Shown: one piece after another, positions 34,619 to 43,981 of the stretch
How positions within the stretch are numbered: position 1 is the stretch's first letter
Layout of the letters: each line of letters opens with the position of its first letter
NCBI RefSeq assembly: GCF_000334915.1
Contig: NZ_AMSF01000095.1
Span: 93,514 to 157,513, forward strand
Reading direction: 5' to 3'
DNA from: Dyella ginsengisoli LA-4
GTDB lineage: Bacteria; Pseudomonadota; Gammaproteobacteria; Xanthomonadales; Rhodanobacteraceae
DNA length: 64,000 nt
The notes under the pieces: generated by a model
The model's input: only the letters and a program-made list of their open reading frames with translations
What the model was told of the DNA's origin: nothing
The model's database searches: none
Position numbers and translations under genes: made by a program

Positions 34619-37537
34619 TCAGTCCGCCCGCACCACCCGCGCGCGGCCACGCTCCTTCGCTTCGTACAGCGCCGTGTCCGCGCGGTGCAGGATGGCGTTG
34701 ACGTCGTCGCCGGCACGAACCCAGGTGATGCCGACCGAACAGGTCACGTGCATGTCGATGTCGCGGAACCGGTAAGGCGCCTCCATCAACGGAGCGAACA
34801 GGCCGGCCAGGTCCATCTCGCCAGACAGTCCGGGCCAGACCACCAGCAGTTCCTCGCCGCCGTAGCGGCCCAGGGCAGCGGTCGTTGGAGCCAGCGCGCG
34901 CAGGCGATCGGCACACTGCACCAGTACCGCGTCCCCGGCGAGGTGGCCCCAGGTGTCGTTGATGCGCTTGAAGTGGTCCAGGTCGATCAAGGCGACCGCG
35001 ATGCGTCGCCGCGGCGGTCCATCCTCACCGGACATGCGCACCAGCGCCTCGATCGCCGCACCGCGGTTGAGCAGGCCGGTGAGGGCGTCGTGGCTGGCCT
35101 CGTACTGCAGCGCCTGATGTGCGATCTCCAGGGCGCGTTTGTCCTGCTCCAGCGCCACGGTCCGCTCGCGCACCATCGCCTCCAGCTCGGCCTGATGACG
35201 CAGCAGGCGGGCATGACGCCAACGCCAACCCGCCCACAGCACGAGCACCGCCAGCACGGCGTAGCCGAGGCGGGCCAGCGTGGTCTGCCACCACGGCGGC
35301 CGCACGTCGAGGCCGAAGCCGACCGCTGGCGCGTAGGCGCGCATCGCCGGGTCGTACACGCGCGCCTGGAAGCTGTAATTGCCCGGAGCCAGCGCGGGAT
35401 AGCGCATCCACGGCGTGGTGGAGGTTTCCCAGTGCGCCGGCGCGCCGACCGGGTCGAGCCGGTATTGCCACTGCTGCTCGCCGGGGTGGGTGACGCCCGG
35501 CTGGGCCAGGCTCACCACCAGCACGCCCCGGCTCCATGGCAGCGAGGCATCGACGCCGGCGCGGATCGACGCATCGCCGTAGCGGGCATCGAGCAACACC
35601 GTCGGCGAGAGCTTCGTATCCGCGAAGCGCCCGGGATGCAGCACATGCGAGACGCCGCCGGCCGTGCCCAGCCAGATCGAGCCGTCGCTGTCGGCATGGA
35701 AGGCGCCGGTGGCCAGGTCGTTCCAGACCAGGCCGTCGCTGTGATCCAGCCGCCGCCAGCGATCGCCCGCGTACACATCCACGCCTGCATCGTGGAACGC
35801 CCAGAGCCGGCCGACCGGATCGACATCGAGTGAATACAGTGCGGTGTCGCCCAGCAAGGGATCGCCGGCATCGCGCACGTCCATGCGGTCGGCCGCCGCC
35901 ACCTTGCCGCGCAGCAGACCGCCCTTCACCGGCGCCAGCCACAGCGCCCCGTCCGGCGTGACGGCGACGTCGGCGAAGCCCCCGGACGGCTGGTGCGAAC
36001 CCAGGTCGACCAGGGTGAAGCGCCCGCCCGCGAAGCGCAGCAGGCCGTGGGTGGTGGCGATCCAGACGCGACCCTGCGCGTCCGTGGCGGCCCCCAGGAA
36101 ACTGGTATCCGACGGCAAGCCGGTGAGCAGCGCCTGCGCCGTGGGCCTCGCCGCATCCGGGGCATCCACCCGCCACAGCATGCCGTGGGTACCGATCCAC
36201 AACCGCCCCTGCGCGTCGGCCAGCGCGAACTTGGCCCAGCCGAGGTCGGTCGCCACCTGCAGGGCCTTGCCGCTGTCCAGGTCGTAGCGCACCAGCACGC
36301 CGTGGTTGAACACGATCCACAGCTGGCGGCCGCGCGGGACGATCGCCATCGCATCGGTCCAGCCCGGCCGCTGCAGCGCGGCCGGCCAGGCCGTCAGCTC
36401 GGCGGCACCCGGCGCCAGGCGGTTGCCATGGCGCTGGTTGCCGAACCACAGCCAGCCGTCGGCGTCGCGGGCGATCGCCCAGGTCGGCGCGCTGTCCAGC
36501 CCCTGCGCGGCGGTCCAGTTCTGGAACTGGCCGTAGCCGCGCCAGCGCAATACGCCACGGCCGCCACTGGCCAGCCAGACCGCGCCGGCCGGATCGGCCA
36601 GCAGGTCGCGCAGATGGGCATGCTGCAGGGTGCGATCGTCGGAAAAGGGCATCCAGGTGCTGCCGTTCCAGCGCCATATCGCGCCGGCGCTGGCCGCCAG
36701 CACGCGCCCCTCGGCGTCAAGGTCGAGCGCATCGAGCGGGTGCGGCGCAGCCACCGCGGCGAACCGGCTGTCGCCCGCCCGCCGGAACAGCAGGTGGGCA
36801 TTGCCGCCCGCCCACAGCTCGCCCTCGGGTGAGACATGCAGGGTGAGCCAGTCGTCGGCAGGTACGCCGTCGGCCGTTCCCCACACCCGGGTGGCACTGC
36901 CGGTGCGCTGGCACAGCGCCGGTCCGCAGCTGGTCCAAAGGCTGCCGTCCAGCCACAACAGCGGGCCATCGGTGAGAGCCCCTGCCGTGAGAGCCTGCGG
37001 CCAGGACACCTTCTGCACCCGGCCGTCGGCCGTCACGTGCCAGAGCTGGCGCTGGTGGCGCACGTAGACGCCCTCGCCGCCATCGCCGGCGATGCGCTGC
37101 AGGTCGTCCACCGGCAGGTCGGCGATGCGGTGCAGGTCGCTGCCACCCCAGACGTAGAGATGCCGGCGAGTGCCGACCCACAGTCGCCCCGCCGGGGAGA
37201 GGTAAAGATCGTTCACCGCCAGGTCGAGCGGGTTGACCGAGGTGTGCACGGGCTGGAAGCCGATGCCATCGAAGCGGTACAGGCCGCGCTCGGTGCCGAC
37301 CCAGAGCACCCCCTGCCGGTCGCGCAACAGCACGTTGGCGGCCAGGCTGCCCAACCCCTGCTCCGGGGTGAACTGCTGCAGCTCGATCGCCCGGTCGGCC
37401 GGTGCCGGCGTGGCGGCCGGAACCTCGGCCGCCGCCAGCACGCCGACAGCGAACAGCCCGATGCAGCCCGCGAGCCAGCGCAGCAGGCGACTGCCTGTCA
37501 GGCGCGTGGCGGTGTGGGTGCGGACTTCGTCGTACAT
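34619..37537 (-). CDS. Diguanylate cyclase with periplasmic two-component propeller
   Basis: 972 residues. Signal anchor or peptide (about 15-40), reg_prop blades (about 50-650), Y_Y_Y domain (about 690-755), a membrane helix (about 765-785), a coiled-coil linker, and a GGDEF domain with G-G-E-E-L at 893-897, preceded by D-L-D-H-F-K-R-I-N-D. The A-site looks intact, so it should make cyclic di-GMP. The RxxD I-site normally five residues before the motif is missing. The ATG at 37537 starts M-Y-D-E-V; upstream in-frame codons lie in the promoter region of the divergent permease. It shares its sensor design with the two kinases at 8-15 kb. Confidence 0.88.
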   Translation of the reverse strand: MYDEVRTHTATRLTGSRLLRWLAGCIGLFAVGVLAAAEVPAATPAPADRAIELQQFTPEQGLGSLAANVLLRDRQGVLWVGTERGLYRFDGIGFQPVHTSVNPLDLAVNDLYLSPAGRLWVGTRRHLYVWGGSDLHRIADLPVDDLQRIAGDGGEGVYVRHQRQLWHVTADGRVQKVSWPQALTAGALTDGPLLWLDGSLWTSCGPALCQRTGSATRVWGTADGVPADDWLTLHVSPEGELWAGGNAHLLFRRAGDSRFAAVAAPHPLDALDLDAEGRVLAASAGAIWRWNGSTWMPFSDDRTLQHAHLRDLLADPAGAVWLASGGRGVLRWRGYGQFQNWTAAQGLDSAPTWAIARDADGWLWFGNQRHGNRLAPGAAELTAWPAALQRPGWTDAMAIVPRGRQLWIVFNHGVLVRYDLDSGKALQVATDLGWAKFALADAQGRLWIGTHGMLWRVDAPDAARPTAQALLTGLPSDTSFLGAATDAQGRVWIATTHGLLRFAGGRFTLVDLGSHQPSGGFADVAVTPDGALWLAPVKGGLLRGKVAAADRMDVRDAGDPLLGDTALYSLDVDPVGRLWAFHDAGVDVYAGDRWRRLDHSDGLVWNDLATGAFHADSDGSIWLGTAGGVSHVLHPGRFADTKLSPTVLLDARYGDASIRAGVDASLPWSRGVLVVSLAQPGVTHPGEQQWQYRLDPVGAPAHWETSTTPWMRYPALAPGNYSFQARVYDPAMRAYAPAVGFGLDVRPPWWQTTLARLGYAVLAVLVLWAGWRWRHARLLRHQAELEAMVRERTVALEQDKRALEIAHQALQYEASHDALTGLLNRGAAIEALVRMSGEDGPPRRRIAVALIDLDHFKRINDTWGHLAGDAVLVQCADRLRALAPTTAALGRYGGEELLVVWPGLSGEMDLAGLFAPLMEAPYRFRDIDMHVTCSVGITWVRAGDDVNAILHRADTALYEAKERGRARVVRAD

Positions 37538-37690
37538 CTGGCTATCGTCCCGGGCAAGGTGCCCATCTTGCCCCAGCCGGACCGAAGCTACCTGCGGAAA
37601 CACCCCGTGCCGCGACGTGACAGCCCCGGTCCACTTTGCCACTATCGCCGTTTTGAACCGTGGCGGACCGCGCCGCGTGGGGATTTCTCG

Positions 37691-39358
37691 ATGGCAAACC
37701 AGAACTCGATCCGGCGCGACGTCGGACCCTTCGCCCTGATGTTCACCGGCCTGGGATCGATCATCGGTTCCGGCTGGCTGTTCGGTGCCTGGAACGCCGC
37801 CAAGCTGGCCGGTCCGGGCGCGATCTGGGCCTGGGTGCTGGGCGCGGTGATCATCCTGTCGATCGCGCTGACCTACGCCGAGCTGGGCGCGATGTTCCCC
37901 GAGTCCGGCGGCATGGTGCGCTACGGCCACTACTCGCACGGCTCGCTGGTCGGCTTCATCGCCGCCTGGGCGAACTGGATCGCGATCGTCTCGGTGATCC
38001 CGGTCGAGGCCGAAGCCTCGGTGCAGTACATGGCCGGCTGGAAGTGGCAGTGGGCGCAGGATCTCTACCACGCGATGCCGGGCAAGCACGGCGAGCTGAG
38101 CCACCTGGGCTTAGGCATCGCCGCGGTGCTGGTAATCGTGTACTTCATGCTGAACTACTGGAGCGTGAAGCTGTTCGCCCGCTCCAACAGCCTGATCACC
38201 ATCGTCAAGCTGGTGATCCCGGCGGCCACCGGCATCGCGCTGATCGCCAGCGGCTTCCACGGCGAGAACCTCTCGGTGGGTGCGGCCGGCGGCAGCCACG
38301 CGAACGACTTCGCGGCGATCCTCACCGCGGTGGCCACGGCCGGCATCGTGTTCAGCTTCAACGGCTTCCAGAGCCCGGTGAACCTGGCCGGCGAGGCCCG
38401 CAACCCGGGCCGCAGCATCCCGTTCGCGATCATCGGCGCGATCGCGCTGGCCACCGTGGTCTACGTGCTGCTGCAGATCGCCTACCTCGGCGCCGTGCCG
38501 CCGGACCTGCTGGCCAAGGCCGGCTGGAAGGGCATCAACTTCAGCTCGCCGTTCGCCGAGCTGGCGGTGCTGGTCAACCTGAACTGGCTGGCGATCCTGC
38601 TGTACGCCGACGCCTTCGTCAGCCCCAGCGGCACCGGCATGACCTACACCGCCACCACCGCCCGCATGATCTACGGCATGGAGCGCAACGGCACGCTGCC
38701 GGCGATCTTCGGCCGGATCGATCCGAAGTCCGGCGTGCCGCGCCCGGCGATGTGGCTGAACCTGGTGGTGTCGTTCCTGTTCCTGTTCTTCTTCCGCGGC
38801 TGGGATTCGCTGGCCGCGGTGATCTCGGTGGCGACGATCATTTCCTACCTGACCGGCCCGGTCAGCGTGATGACCCTGCGCCGCACCGCGCCGGAGCTGC
38901 ACCGTCCGTTCCGGCTGGCCGGGCTGCCGATCATCGCCGCGATCGCCTTCATCATGTCGGCCGAGCTGCTGTACTGGGCCAAGTGGCCGCTGACCGGCGA
39001 GATCATCCTGCTGATGGTCGTGGCGCTGCCGGTGTACTTCTACTACCAGGCCAAGCACGGCTGGATGGATTTCGCCTCGCACCTGAAGGGCGCGTGGTGG
39101 CTGGTGGCCTACCTCATCACGCTGGCGGTGGTGTCGAAGTTCGGCAGCGCCAAGTTCGGCGGCATGGACTACATCCCCTACGGCTGGGACCTGGCGTTGG
39201 TGGCGGTGATCGGCCTGGTGTTCTTCCTGTGGGGCGTGAAGTCGGGCTGGCGCACGCCGTCGATCGTCGCCGAGCGCAGCGAGGCCCACGCGCATCCGGA
39301 CGATCTGCAGATCCCGCCGGACGAGGACGAAGTGGAGAAGATGACCGGCCACCGCTGA
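37691..39358 (+). CDS. APC-superfamily amino-acid permease
   Basis: 555 residues with about 12-14 hydrophobic helices. The N-terminal G-L-G-S-I-I-G-S-G-W-L-F-G is the unwound helix 1 substrate site typical of APC amino-acid permeases, and E-S-G-G-M-V-R-Y follows helix 2. GGGGA precedes the ATG by 7 bases. The C-terminal tail is acidic (D-E-D-E-V-E-K). The substrate is unknown. It is divergent from the propeller-GGDEF gene and ends in an intrinsic terminator. Confidence 0.9.
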   Translation: MANQNSIRRDVGPFALMFTGLGSIIGSGWLFGAWNAAKLAGPGAIWAWVLGAVIILSIALTYAELGAMFPESGGMVRYGHYSHGSLVGFIAAWANWIAIVSVIPVEAEASVQYMAGWKWQWAQDLYHAMPGKHGELSHLGLGIAAVLVIVYFMLNYWSVKLFARSNSLITIVKLVIPAATGIALIASGFHGENLSVGAAGGSHANDFAAILTAVATAGIVFSFNGFQSPVNLAGEARNPGRSIPFAIIGAIALATVVYVLLQIAYLGAVPPDLLAKAGWKGINFSSPFAELAVLVNLNWLAILLYADAFVSPSGTGMTYTATTARMIYGMERNGTLPAIFGRIDPKSGVPRPAMWLNLVVSFLFLFFFRGWDSLAAVISVATIISYLTGPVSVMTLRRTAPELHRPFRLAGLPIIAAIAFIMSAELLYWAKWPLTGEIILLMVVALPVYFYYQAKHGWMDFASHLKGAWWLVAYLITLAVVSKFGSAKFGGMDYIPYGWDLALVAVIGLVFFLWGVKSGWRTPSIVAERSEAHAHPDDLQIPPDEDEVEKMTGHR

Positions 39359-39383
39359 TCGCAGCGGCAAGGCTCCATCCAGA

Positions 39384-39410
39384 CGCGCGGCTCCGGCCGC
39401 GCGTTTTTTT
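39384..39410 (+). terminator. Intrinsic terminator of the permease gene
   Basis: Stem CGCGCGGC / GCCGCGCG with a TCCG loop, followed directly by seven T. Confidence 0.9.
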
Positions 39411-39476
39411 GGCAGCATGTCGAGACGGCGACCCGCCGCCCGTCGTTCCGGCGAACCCGCCCTCCGGAGTCCCTCC

Positions 39477-40067
39477 ATGCCGCTTCGCCCGTCCCATGCC
39501 GTGCTGCTTGCCACGCTCGCCTTGTCCGTCGCCGCCCAGGCCACGGCCACGGCGGTGACCTACCGCATCGATCCGGACCACACCTACCCGAGCTTCGAAG
39601 CCGATCACCTCGGCGGCCTGTCGACCTGGCGCGGCAAGTTCAACCACAGCCGGGGCACGGTGTCGATGGACCGCGCGAAGCACACCGGCACGGTCGACGT
39701 CGTCGTCGACATGCGCAGCGTCGACTTCGGCCAGGACAAGCTCAACGAGGTCGCACAGGGGCCGCAGCTGTTCGATGCCGACAAGTGGCCCGAGGCGCAC
39801 TACACCGGCCACCTGGCTGCCTTCCGCGACGGCGCGCCCACGCGCGTGGACGGCACGCTGACCCTGCACGGGGTCAGCCATCCGCTCACCCTGGCGATCC
39901 GCAGCTTCAAGTGCATGCCGCACCCGCTGCTCAAGCGCGAGGTATGCGGCGCCGACGCCCTTGCCACGTTCCAGCGCGATGCCTACGGCATGAGCGCCGG
40001 CAAGGACTATGGCTTCCACATGGGCGTGACACTGCGCATCCAGGTCGAGGCGATCCAGGAACCGTGA
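39477..40067 (+). CDS. YceI-family periplasmic protein (third copy)
   Basis: 196 residues with a signal peptide (cut near A-Q-A-T-A). The YceI barrel has D-P-D-H-T-Y-P-S-F-E-A-D-H, G-T-L-T-L-H-G-V-S-H-P-L, and the pair of Cys in K-C-M-P-H-P-L-L-K-R-E-V-C typical of the YceI subgroup with a small disulfide loop. GGAG precedes the ATG at 39477. It is less similar to the two copies near 20 kb than those are to the general family. The MFS gene starts 35 bp downstream. Confidence 0.9.
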   Translation: MPLRPSHAVLLATLALSVAAQATATAVTYRIDPDHTYPSFEADHLGGLSTWRGKFNHSRGTVSMDRAKHTGTVDVVVDMRSVDFGQDKLNEVAQGPQLFDADKWPEAHYTGHLAAFRDGAPTRVDGTLTLHGVSHPLTLAIRSFKCMPHPLLKREVCGADALATFQRDAYGMSAGKDYGFHMGVTLRIQVEAIQEP

Positions 40068-40102
40068 GCCGCCCGAACGACCGCGACCCGAGGAGCTTCC
40101 CG

Positions 40103-41539
40103 ATGACCGCTGCCGCACCCGCCCGGCACGACTGGCTGGCGTTCTACGTGCTCTGCGCAGGCGTGCTGATGATCGTGCTGGACACCACGATCATTAACGT
40201 CGCGCTGCCCTCGATCAAGGCCGACCTGGGCTTCTCCGAGGCGACGCTGGCCTGGGTGGTGAACGCCTACATGCTCACCTACGGCGGCTTCCTGCTGCTG
40301 GCTGGCCGGCTGGGCGATCTGCTCGGGCACCGCCGGGTGTTCCTGATCGGCCTGGCCGCTTTCGCGCTGGCCTCGCTGGCGTGCGGCCTGGCGAATTCGC
40401 AGCTGCTGCTGGTAGTGGCACGCGCCGCGCAGGGCCTGGGCGGTGCGGTGGTGTCGGCGGTGGCGCTGTCGCTGATCATGGACCTGTTCACCGGCCCGGC
40501 CGACCGCGCCCGGGCGATGGGCATCTACGGTTTCGTCTGCGCCGGCGGCGGCAGCATCGGCGTGCTGTTGGGCGGCCTGCTGACCAGCACGCTGAGCTGG
40601 CACTGGATCTTCCTGGTGAACCTGCCGATCGGCATCGCCGTGGCACTGGCCACCCTGCGGCTGGTGCCCGGGACGCGCAAGCCGTTCGAAGGCCGGCTGG
40701 ACGTGGCCGGCGCGACCAGCGTGACGCTGGCGCTGACCCTGGCGATCTACGCCATCGTCCACGGCAACGAGGCCGGCTGGACCTCGCCGGCCACGCTCGG
40801 GGTGCTGGCCGCGGCACTGGGCCTGCTGGCGATGTTCCTGGTCATCGAGTCGCGCGTCGCGAGTCCGCTGATCCCACTGGGTCTGTTCCGCCACCGCAAC
40901 CTCAGCATGGCCAGCCTGATCGGCGTGCTGTGGTGCGCGGCGATGTTCGCCTGGTTCTTCCTGTCGGCGCTGTACATGCAGCAGGTGCTGGGCTACGGCC
41001 CGTTCCGGGTCGGGTTGGCCTTTCTGCCCGCGAACCTGGTGATGGCGGCCTGCTCGGTGGGGCTGTCGGCGCGGCTGGTGATGCGCTTCGGTATCCGGCG
41101 GCCGCTCGCCGCCGGTCTGGCGATGGCAGCCATAGGACTGGCGCTGTTCGCACGCGCGCCGCTGGATGGGCACTTCGTCGTCGACGTGCTGCCGGCGATG
41201 CTGCTGCTGGGCCTGGGCGCGGGGATCGCCTTCAACCCGGTGTTGCTGGCGGCGATGGGCGACGTCGGGCCGGACCAGTCGGGACTGGCCTCCGGCGTGG
41301 TCAATACGGCCTTCATGATGGGCGGTGCGCTGGGCCTGGCCGCACTCGCCAGTCTCGCAGCGGCCACCACGAACACCCTGACCGGGACCGGCGCCTCGAC
41401 GCTGGCCGCGCTCAATGGTGGCTACCACCGTGCGTTCCTCGCCGGAGCCGTTGCGGCCGCTGTCGCGGCGCTGGCGGGCGGCCTTCTGCTGCGTCCACAG
41501 GCGCCGGGGCAGGCGGCGGTCGACGCCTCCCGCCCCTGA
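40103..41539 (+). CDS. MFS drug:proton antiporter, DHA2 type
   Basis: 478 residues with 14 hydrophobic helices. DHA2 landmarks: L-D-T-T-I-I-N-V-A-L-P (motif D1) near 27-37, G-R-L-G-D-L-L-G-H-R-R (motif A) near 72-82, and G-x-x-x-G-P-x-x-G-G-type motif C (G-G-G-S-I-G-V-L-L-G-G). EmrB/QacA-like; substrates unknown. GAGGAG lies 7 bases before the ATG. Probably co-transcribed with yceI. Confidence 0.88.
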   Translation: MTAAAPARHDWLAFYVLCAGVLMIVLDTTIINVALPSIKADLGFSEATLAWVVNAYMLTYGGFLLLAGRLGDLLGHRRVFLIGLAAFALASLACGLANSQLLLVVARAAQGLGGAVVSAVALSLIMDLFTGPADRARAMGIYGFVCAGGGSIGVLLGGLLTSTLSWHWIFLVNLPIGIAVALATLRLVPGTRKPFEGRLDVAGATSVTLALTLAIYAIVHGNEAGWTSPATLGVLAAALGLLAMFLVIESRVASPLIPLGLFRHRNLSMASLIGVLWCAAMFAWFFLSALYMQQVLGYGPFRVGLAFLPANLVMAACSVGLSARLVMRFGIRRPLAAGLAMAAIGLALFARAPLDGHFVVDVLPAMLLLGLGAGIAFNPVLLAAMGDVGPDQSGLASGVVNTAFMMGGALGLAALASLAAATTNTLTGTGASTLAALNGGYHRAFLAGAVAAAVAALAGGLLLRPQAPGQAAVDASRP

Positions 41540-41555
41540 GTCGTCCGCGACGCGC

Positions 41556-42662
41556 TCAGCCGCCGGCCAGCGCCAGCACGTCGCCGAGCAGGGCCTGGGC
41601 GGTGACCTCCGGTCCCGCGCCCGGCCCCTGGATCACCAGCGGCTGGGTGTTGTAGCGGGTGGTGGTGAGCGCGAACTGGTTGTCGGTGCCGTACAGGCGC
41701 GCGGCCGGATGGTTCGGCGGCACCTCCACCAGGCCGACGCGGGCGTGGCCGCGCTGGTTGAGGCGAGCCAGGTAGCGCAGCACATGGCCGCGCTCACGCG
41801 CCTCGGCCACGCGCGCGGCCAGCGGAGCATCCAGTTCGGGCAGCCGCTCGAGAAAGGCCTCGGTGGACAGGCCACGCAACGCCTCGGGCACCAGGCTCTC
41901 CACCTCCACCTCGTCGGTGTTGAGCGCGAAGCCGGCGTGCCGGGCGAGGATCAGCAGCTTGCGCGCCACGTCCTCGCCGGAGAGGTCCGAACGCGGATCG
42001 GGCTCGGTGTAGCCGAGCCGGCGCGCCTCGCCCAGCAGCGTGGAGAACGGCGCGCCGCCGTCGTACTGGTTGAACAGGTACGACAGCGAGCCGGAGAACA
42101 CGCCCTCCAGCGTCAGCAGGGCGTCGCCGCAGCCGCGCAGGCGGCGCAGCGTGGACAGCACCGGCAGGCCGGCACCCACCGTGGCGGAGTCGCCGTAATG
42201 CGCCTCGCCCGAGGCGGTGGCCGCCTGCAGTGCGCGCCAGCCGGTCAGCTCGCCGCCGGCCAACGCCTTGTTGGCGGTCACCACGTGATAACCGCGCCCC
42301 AGCCATTCGGCGTGGCGCGCGGCCAGCGAGGCGTTGGCGGTGGCGTCGACGATCACCTTCACCGCCACGCCACTGGCGTCCAGCGCGGCGAGCAGCGCGG
42401 CGTTGTCGCGCGGATCGCCCTCGGCCCGGATCTGCTCGCGCAGCTGGCGGCTGGCGAGCTTTGCCGGATCGGTCTGCTGGCGCTTCGAGTTCGCCGCGCC
42501 CACCAGCCGGATCCGCGCGGCGGCCGGCGTGCACAGCAGCTTGAGCAGGGCACCGCCGACCACGCCCGTGCCCAGCAGCACGATGGCGACCGCCGGGGCC
42601 TCCGCCGGGGCCTTGAGCGGACGCGTCGCCGCGCCCGGTTTGTCCGCCACCACCGCGCTCAT
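41556..42662 (-). CDS. hom: Homoserine dehydrogenase without ACT domain
   Basis: 368 residues. Reduces aspartate semialdehyde to homoserine. The N-terminal Rossmann part has G-T-G-V-V-G near 31-36; the catalytic part has N-K-A-L-A near 132-136, S-A-T-V-G-A-G-L-P, S-G-S-L-S-Y, and D-P-R-S-D-L-S-G-E-D-V-A-R-K. There is no aspartokinase part and no C-terminal ACT domain, so feedback control by threonine through an ACT fold is not expected. It overlaps the metB stop by four bases and is the last gene of the methionine operon. Confidence 0.92.
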   Translation of the reverse strand: MSAVVADKPGAATRPLKAPAEAPAVAIVLLGTGVVGGALLKLLCTPAAARIRLVGAANSKRQQTDPAKLASRQLREQIRAEGDPRDNAALLAALDASGVAVKVIVDATANASLAARHAEWLGRGYHVVTANKALAGGELTGWRALQAATASGEAHYGDSATVGAGLPVLSTLRRLRGCGDALLTLEGVFSGSLSYLFNQYDGGAPFSTLLGEARRLGYTEPDPRSDLSGEDVARKLLILARHAGFALNTDEVEVESLVPEALRGLSTEAFLERLPELDAPLAARVAEARERGHVLRYLARLNQRGHARVGLVEVPPNHPAARLYGTDNQFALTTTRYNTQPLVIQGPGAGPEVTAQALLGDVLALAGG

Positions 42663-43846
42663 GCGCGCACCTTGTGTTTCGAGGCACCGACGGCGGCGGC
42701 GCGGCGCAGCGCGGCGTCGAGATCGCGCAGCAGGTCGTCGCCGTCCTCGATGCCGACAGACAGACGCAGCAGGGTGTCCGCGATGCCGGCGTTGCGGCGC
42801 GCCTCCGGCGCCATCGCCGCATGGGTCATCGAGGCGGGGTGGGCGATCAGGCTCTCCACGCCACCGAGCGATTCGGCCAGCGAGAAATATTCCAGACCGT
42901 CGACGAAGGCGGCGATCTCCTCCACCTCGCCATGCAGCTCGAAGCTGAGCATGGCGCCGAAGCCCTGCTGCTGGCGGGCGGCCAGCGCATGCCCCGGATG
43001 TTCGGCCAGGCCCGGGTAGTAGACCTTGCGCACGGCACCGTGGCTGGCCAGGTGCTCGGCGATGCGGGCGGCATTCTCCTCGTGCTGGCGCAGGCGCACG
43101 CCGAGCGTGCGCAGGCCGCGCAGGGTCAGGTAGCTGTCGAAGGCGCCGCCGGTGAGACCGTTGCAGTTGCCCCACCACTTGATCTGTTCGGCCAGCTCGG
43201 GCGTGCGCGCAACCACGGCGCCGCCGACCACGTCGCTGTGGCCGTTGATGTACTTGGTGGTCGAGTGCACCACCAGGTCCGCACCCAGCGTCAGCGGCTG
43301 CTGCAGCGCCGGCGAGAGGAAGGTGTTGTCCACCACCACCAGCGCGCCGACGGTATGCGCGGCATGCGCCACGTGGCGCACATCGGTGATCCGCAGCAGC
43401 GGATTCGACGGAGTTTCCACCCACACCAGCGCCGGCCGGTGCGCCAGGCCGGCGGCCAGCGCGGCCGGATCGGTGAGGTCGGCGAACACCACGCGGAAGC
43501 GGCCCTTCTTCGCCCATGCGTCGAGCAGGCGCCAGGTACCGCCGTAGCAGTCGTGCGCGGCCAGCACGGTGGCGCCGGCCGGCACCAGCTCCAGCGCCAG
43601 CGCCACCGCGGACATGCCGCTGGCGGTGATCACCGCTCCGGCGCCCTGCTCCAGGTCGGCTAGCGCCTCGCCGAGCAGGTCGCGGGTGGGATTGCCGCTG
43701 CGCGAGTAGTCATAGGCGCGCTTGCCGCCCAGGCCGGTAAAGCTGTAGTTGGTCGACAGGTGCAGCGGCGGCACGATGGCGCCGTGCTGGGTGTCCGACT
43801 CGATGCCGGCGCGGACGGCGCGGGTGCTGGGGGCCGAGGTGGTCAT
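42659..43846 (-). CDS. metB: Cystathionine gamma-synthase
   Basis: 395 residues, PLP enzyme of the Cys/Met metabolism family. It joins the activated homoserine ester to cysteine. Landmarks: Y-D-Y-S-R-S-G-N-P-T-R near 45-55, S-G-M-S-A-V near 79, D-N-T-F-L-S near 176, and the PLP lysine in H-S-T-T-K-Y. The ATG at 43846 follows GGAGAAACCC. A REP pair separates it from metX, and its stop overlaps the hom start. Confidence 0.93.
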   Translation of the reverse strand: MTTSAPSTRAVRAGIESDTQHGAIVPPLHLSTNYSFTGLGGKRAYDYSRSGNPTRDLLGEALADLEQGAGAVITASGMSAVALALELVPAGATVLAAHDCYGGTWRLLDAWAKKGRFRVVFADLTDPAALAAGLAHRPALVWVETPSNPLLRITDVRHVAHAAHTVGALVVVDNTFLSPALQQPLTLGADLVVHSTTKYINGHSDVVGGAVVARTPELAEQIKWWGNCNGLTGGAFDSYLTLRGLRTLGVRLRQHEENAARIAEHLASHGAVRKVYYPGLAEHPGHALAARQQQGFGAMLSFELHGEVEEIAAFVDGLEYFSLAESLGGVESLIAHPASMTHAAMAPEARRNAGIADTLLRLSVGIEDGDDLLRDLDAALRRAAAVGASKHKVRA

Positions 43847-43892
43847 GGGTTTCTCCGGTACATCAGATGTCGAACGGGGATGGCCGCGCTTC

Positions 43893-43973
43893 TGTGGGAG
43901 CGACTTCAGTCGCGACGCTCTTCCCCTTCGGCGAGATCGGGGCAAAGCGGTCGCGACTGAAGTCGCTCCCACA
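43893..43973. repeat. REP pair (REPIN-like) between metB and metX
   Basis: TGTGGGAGCGACTTCAGTCG is repeated inverted at the other end (43950-43973) around about 34 bp. This is the REP consensus common in Pseudomonas and Xanthomonadales, normally moved by RAYT transposases. It lies inside the operon and can fold in the transcript. Confidence 0.85.
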
Positions 43974-43981
43974 ACGTCGAT

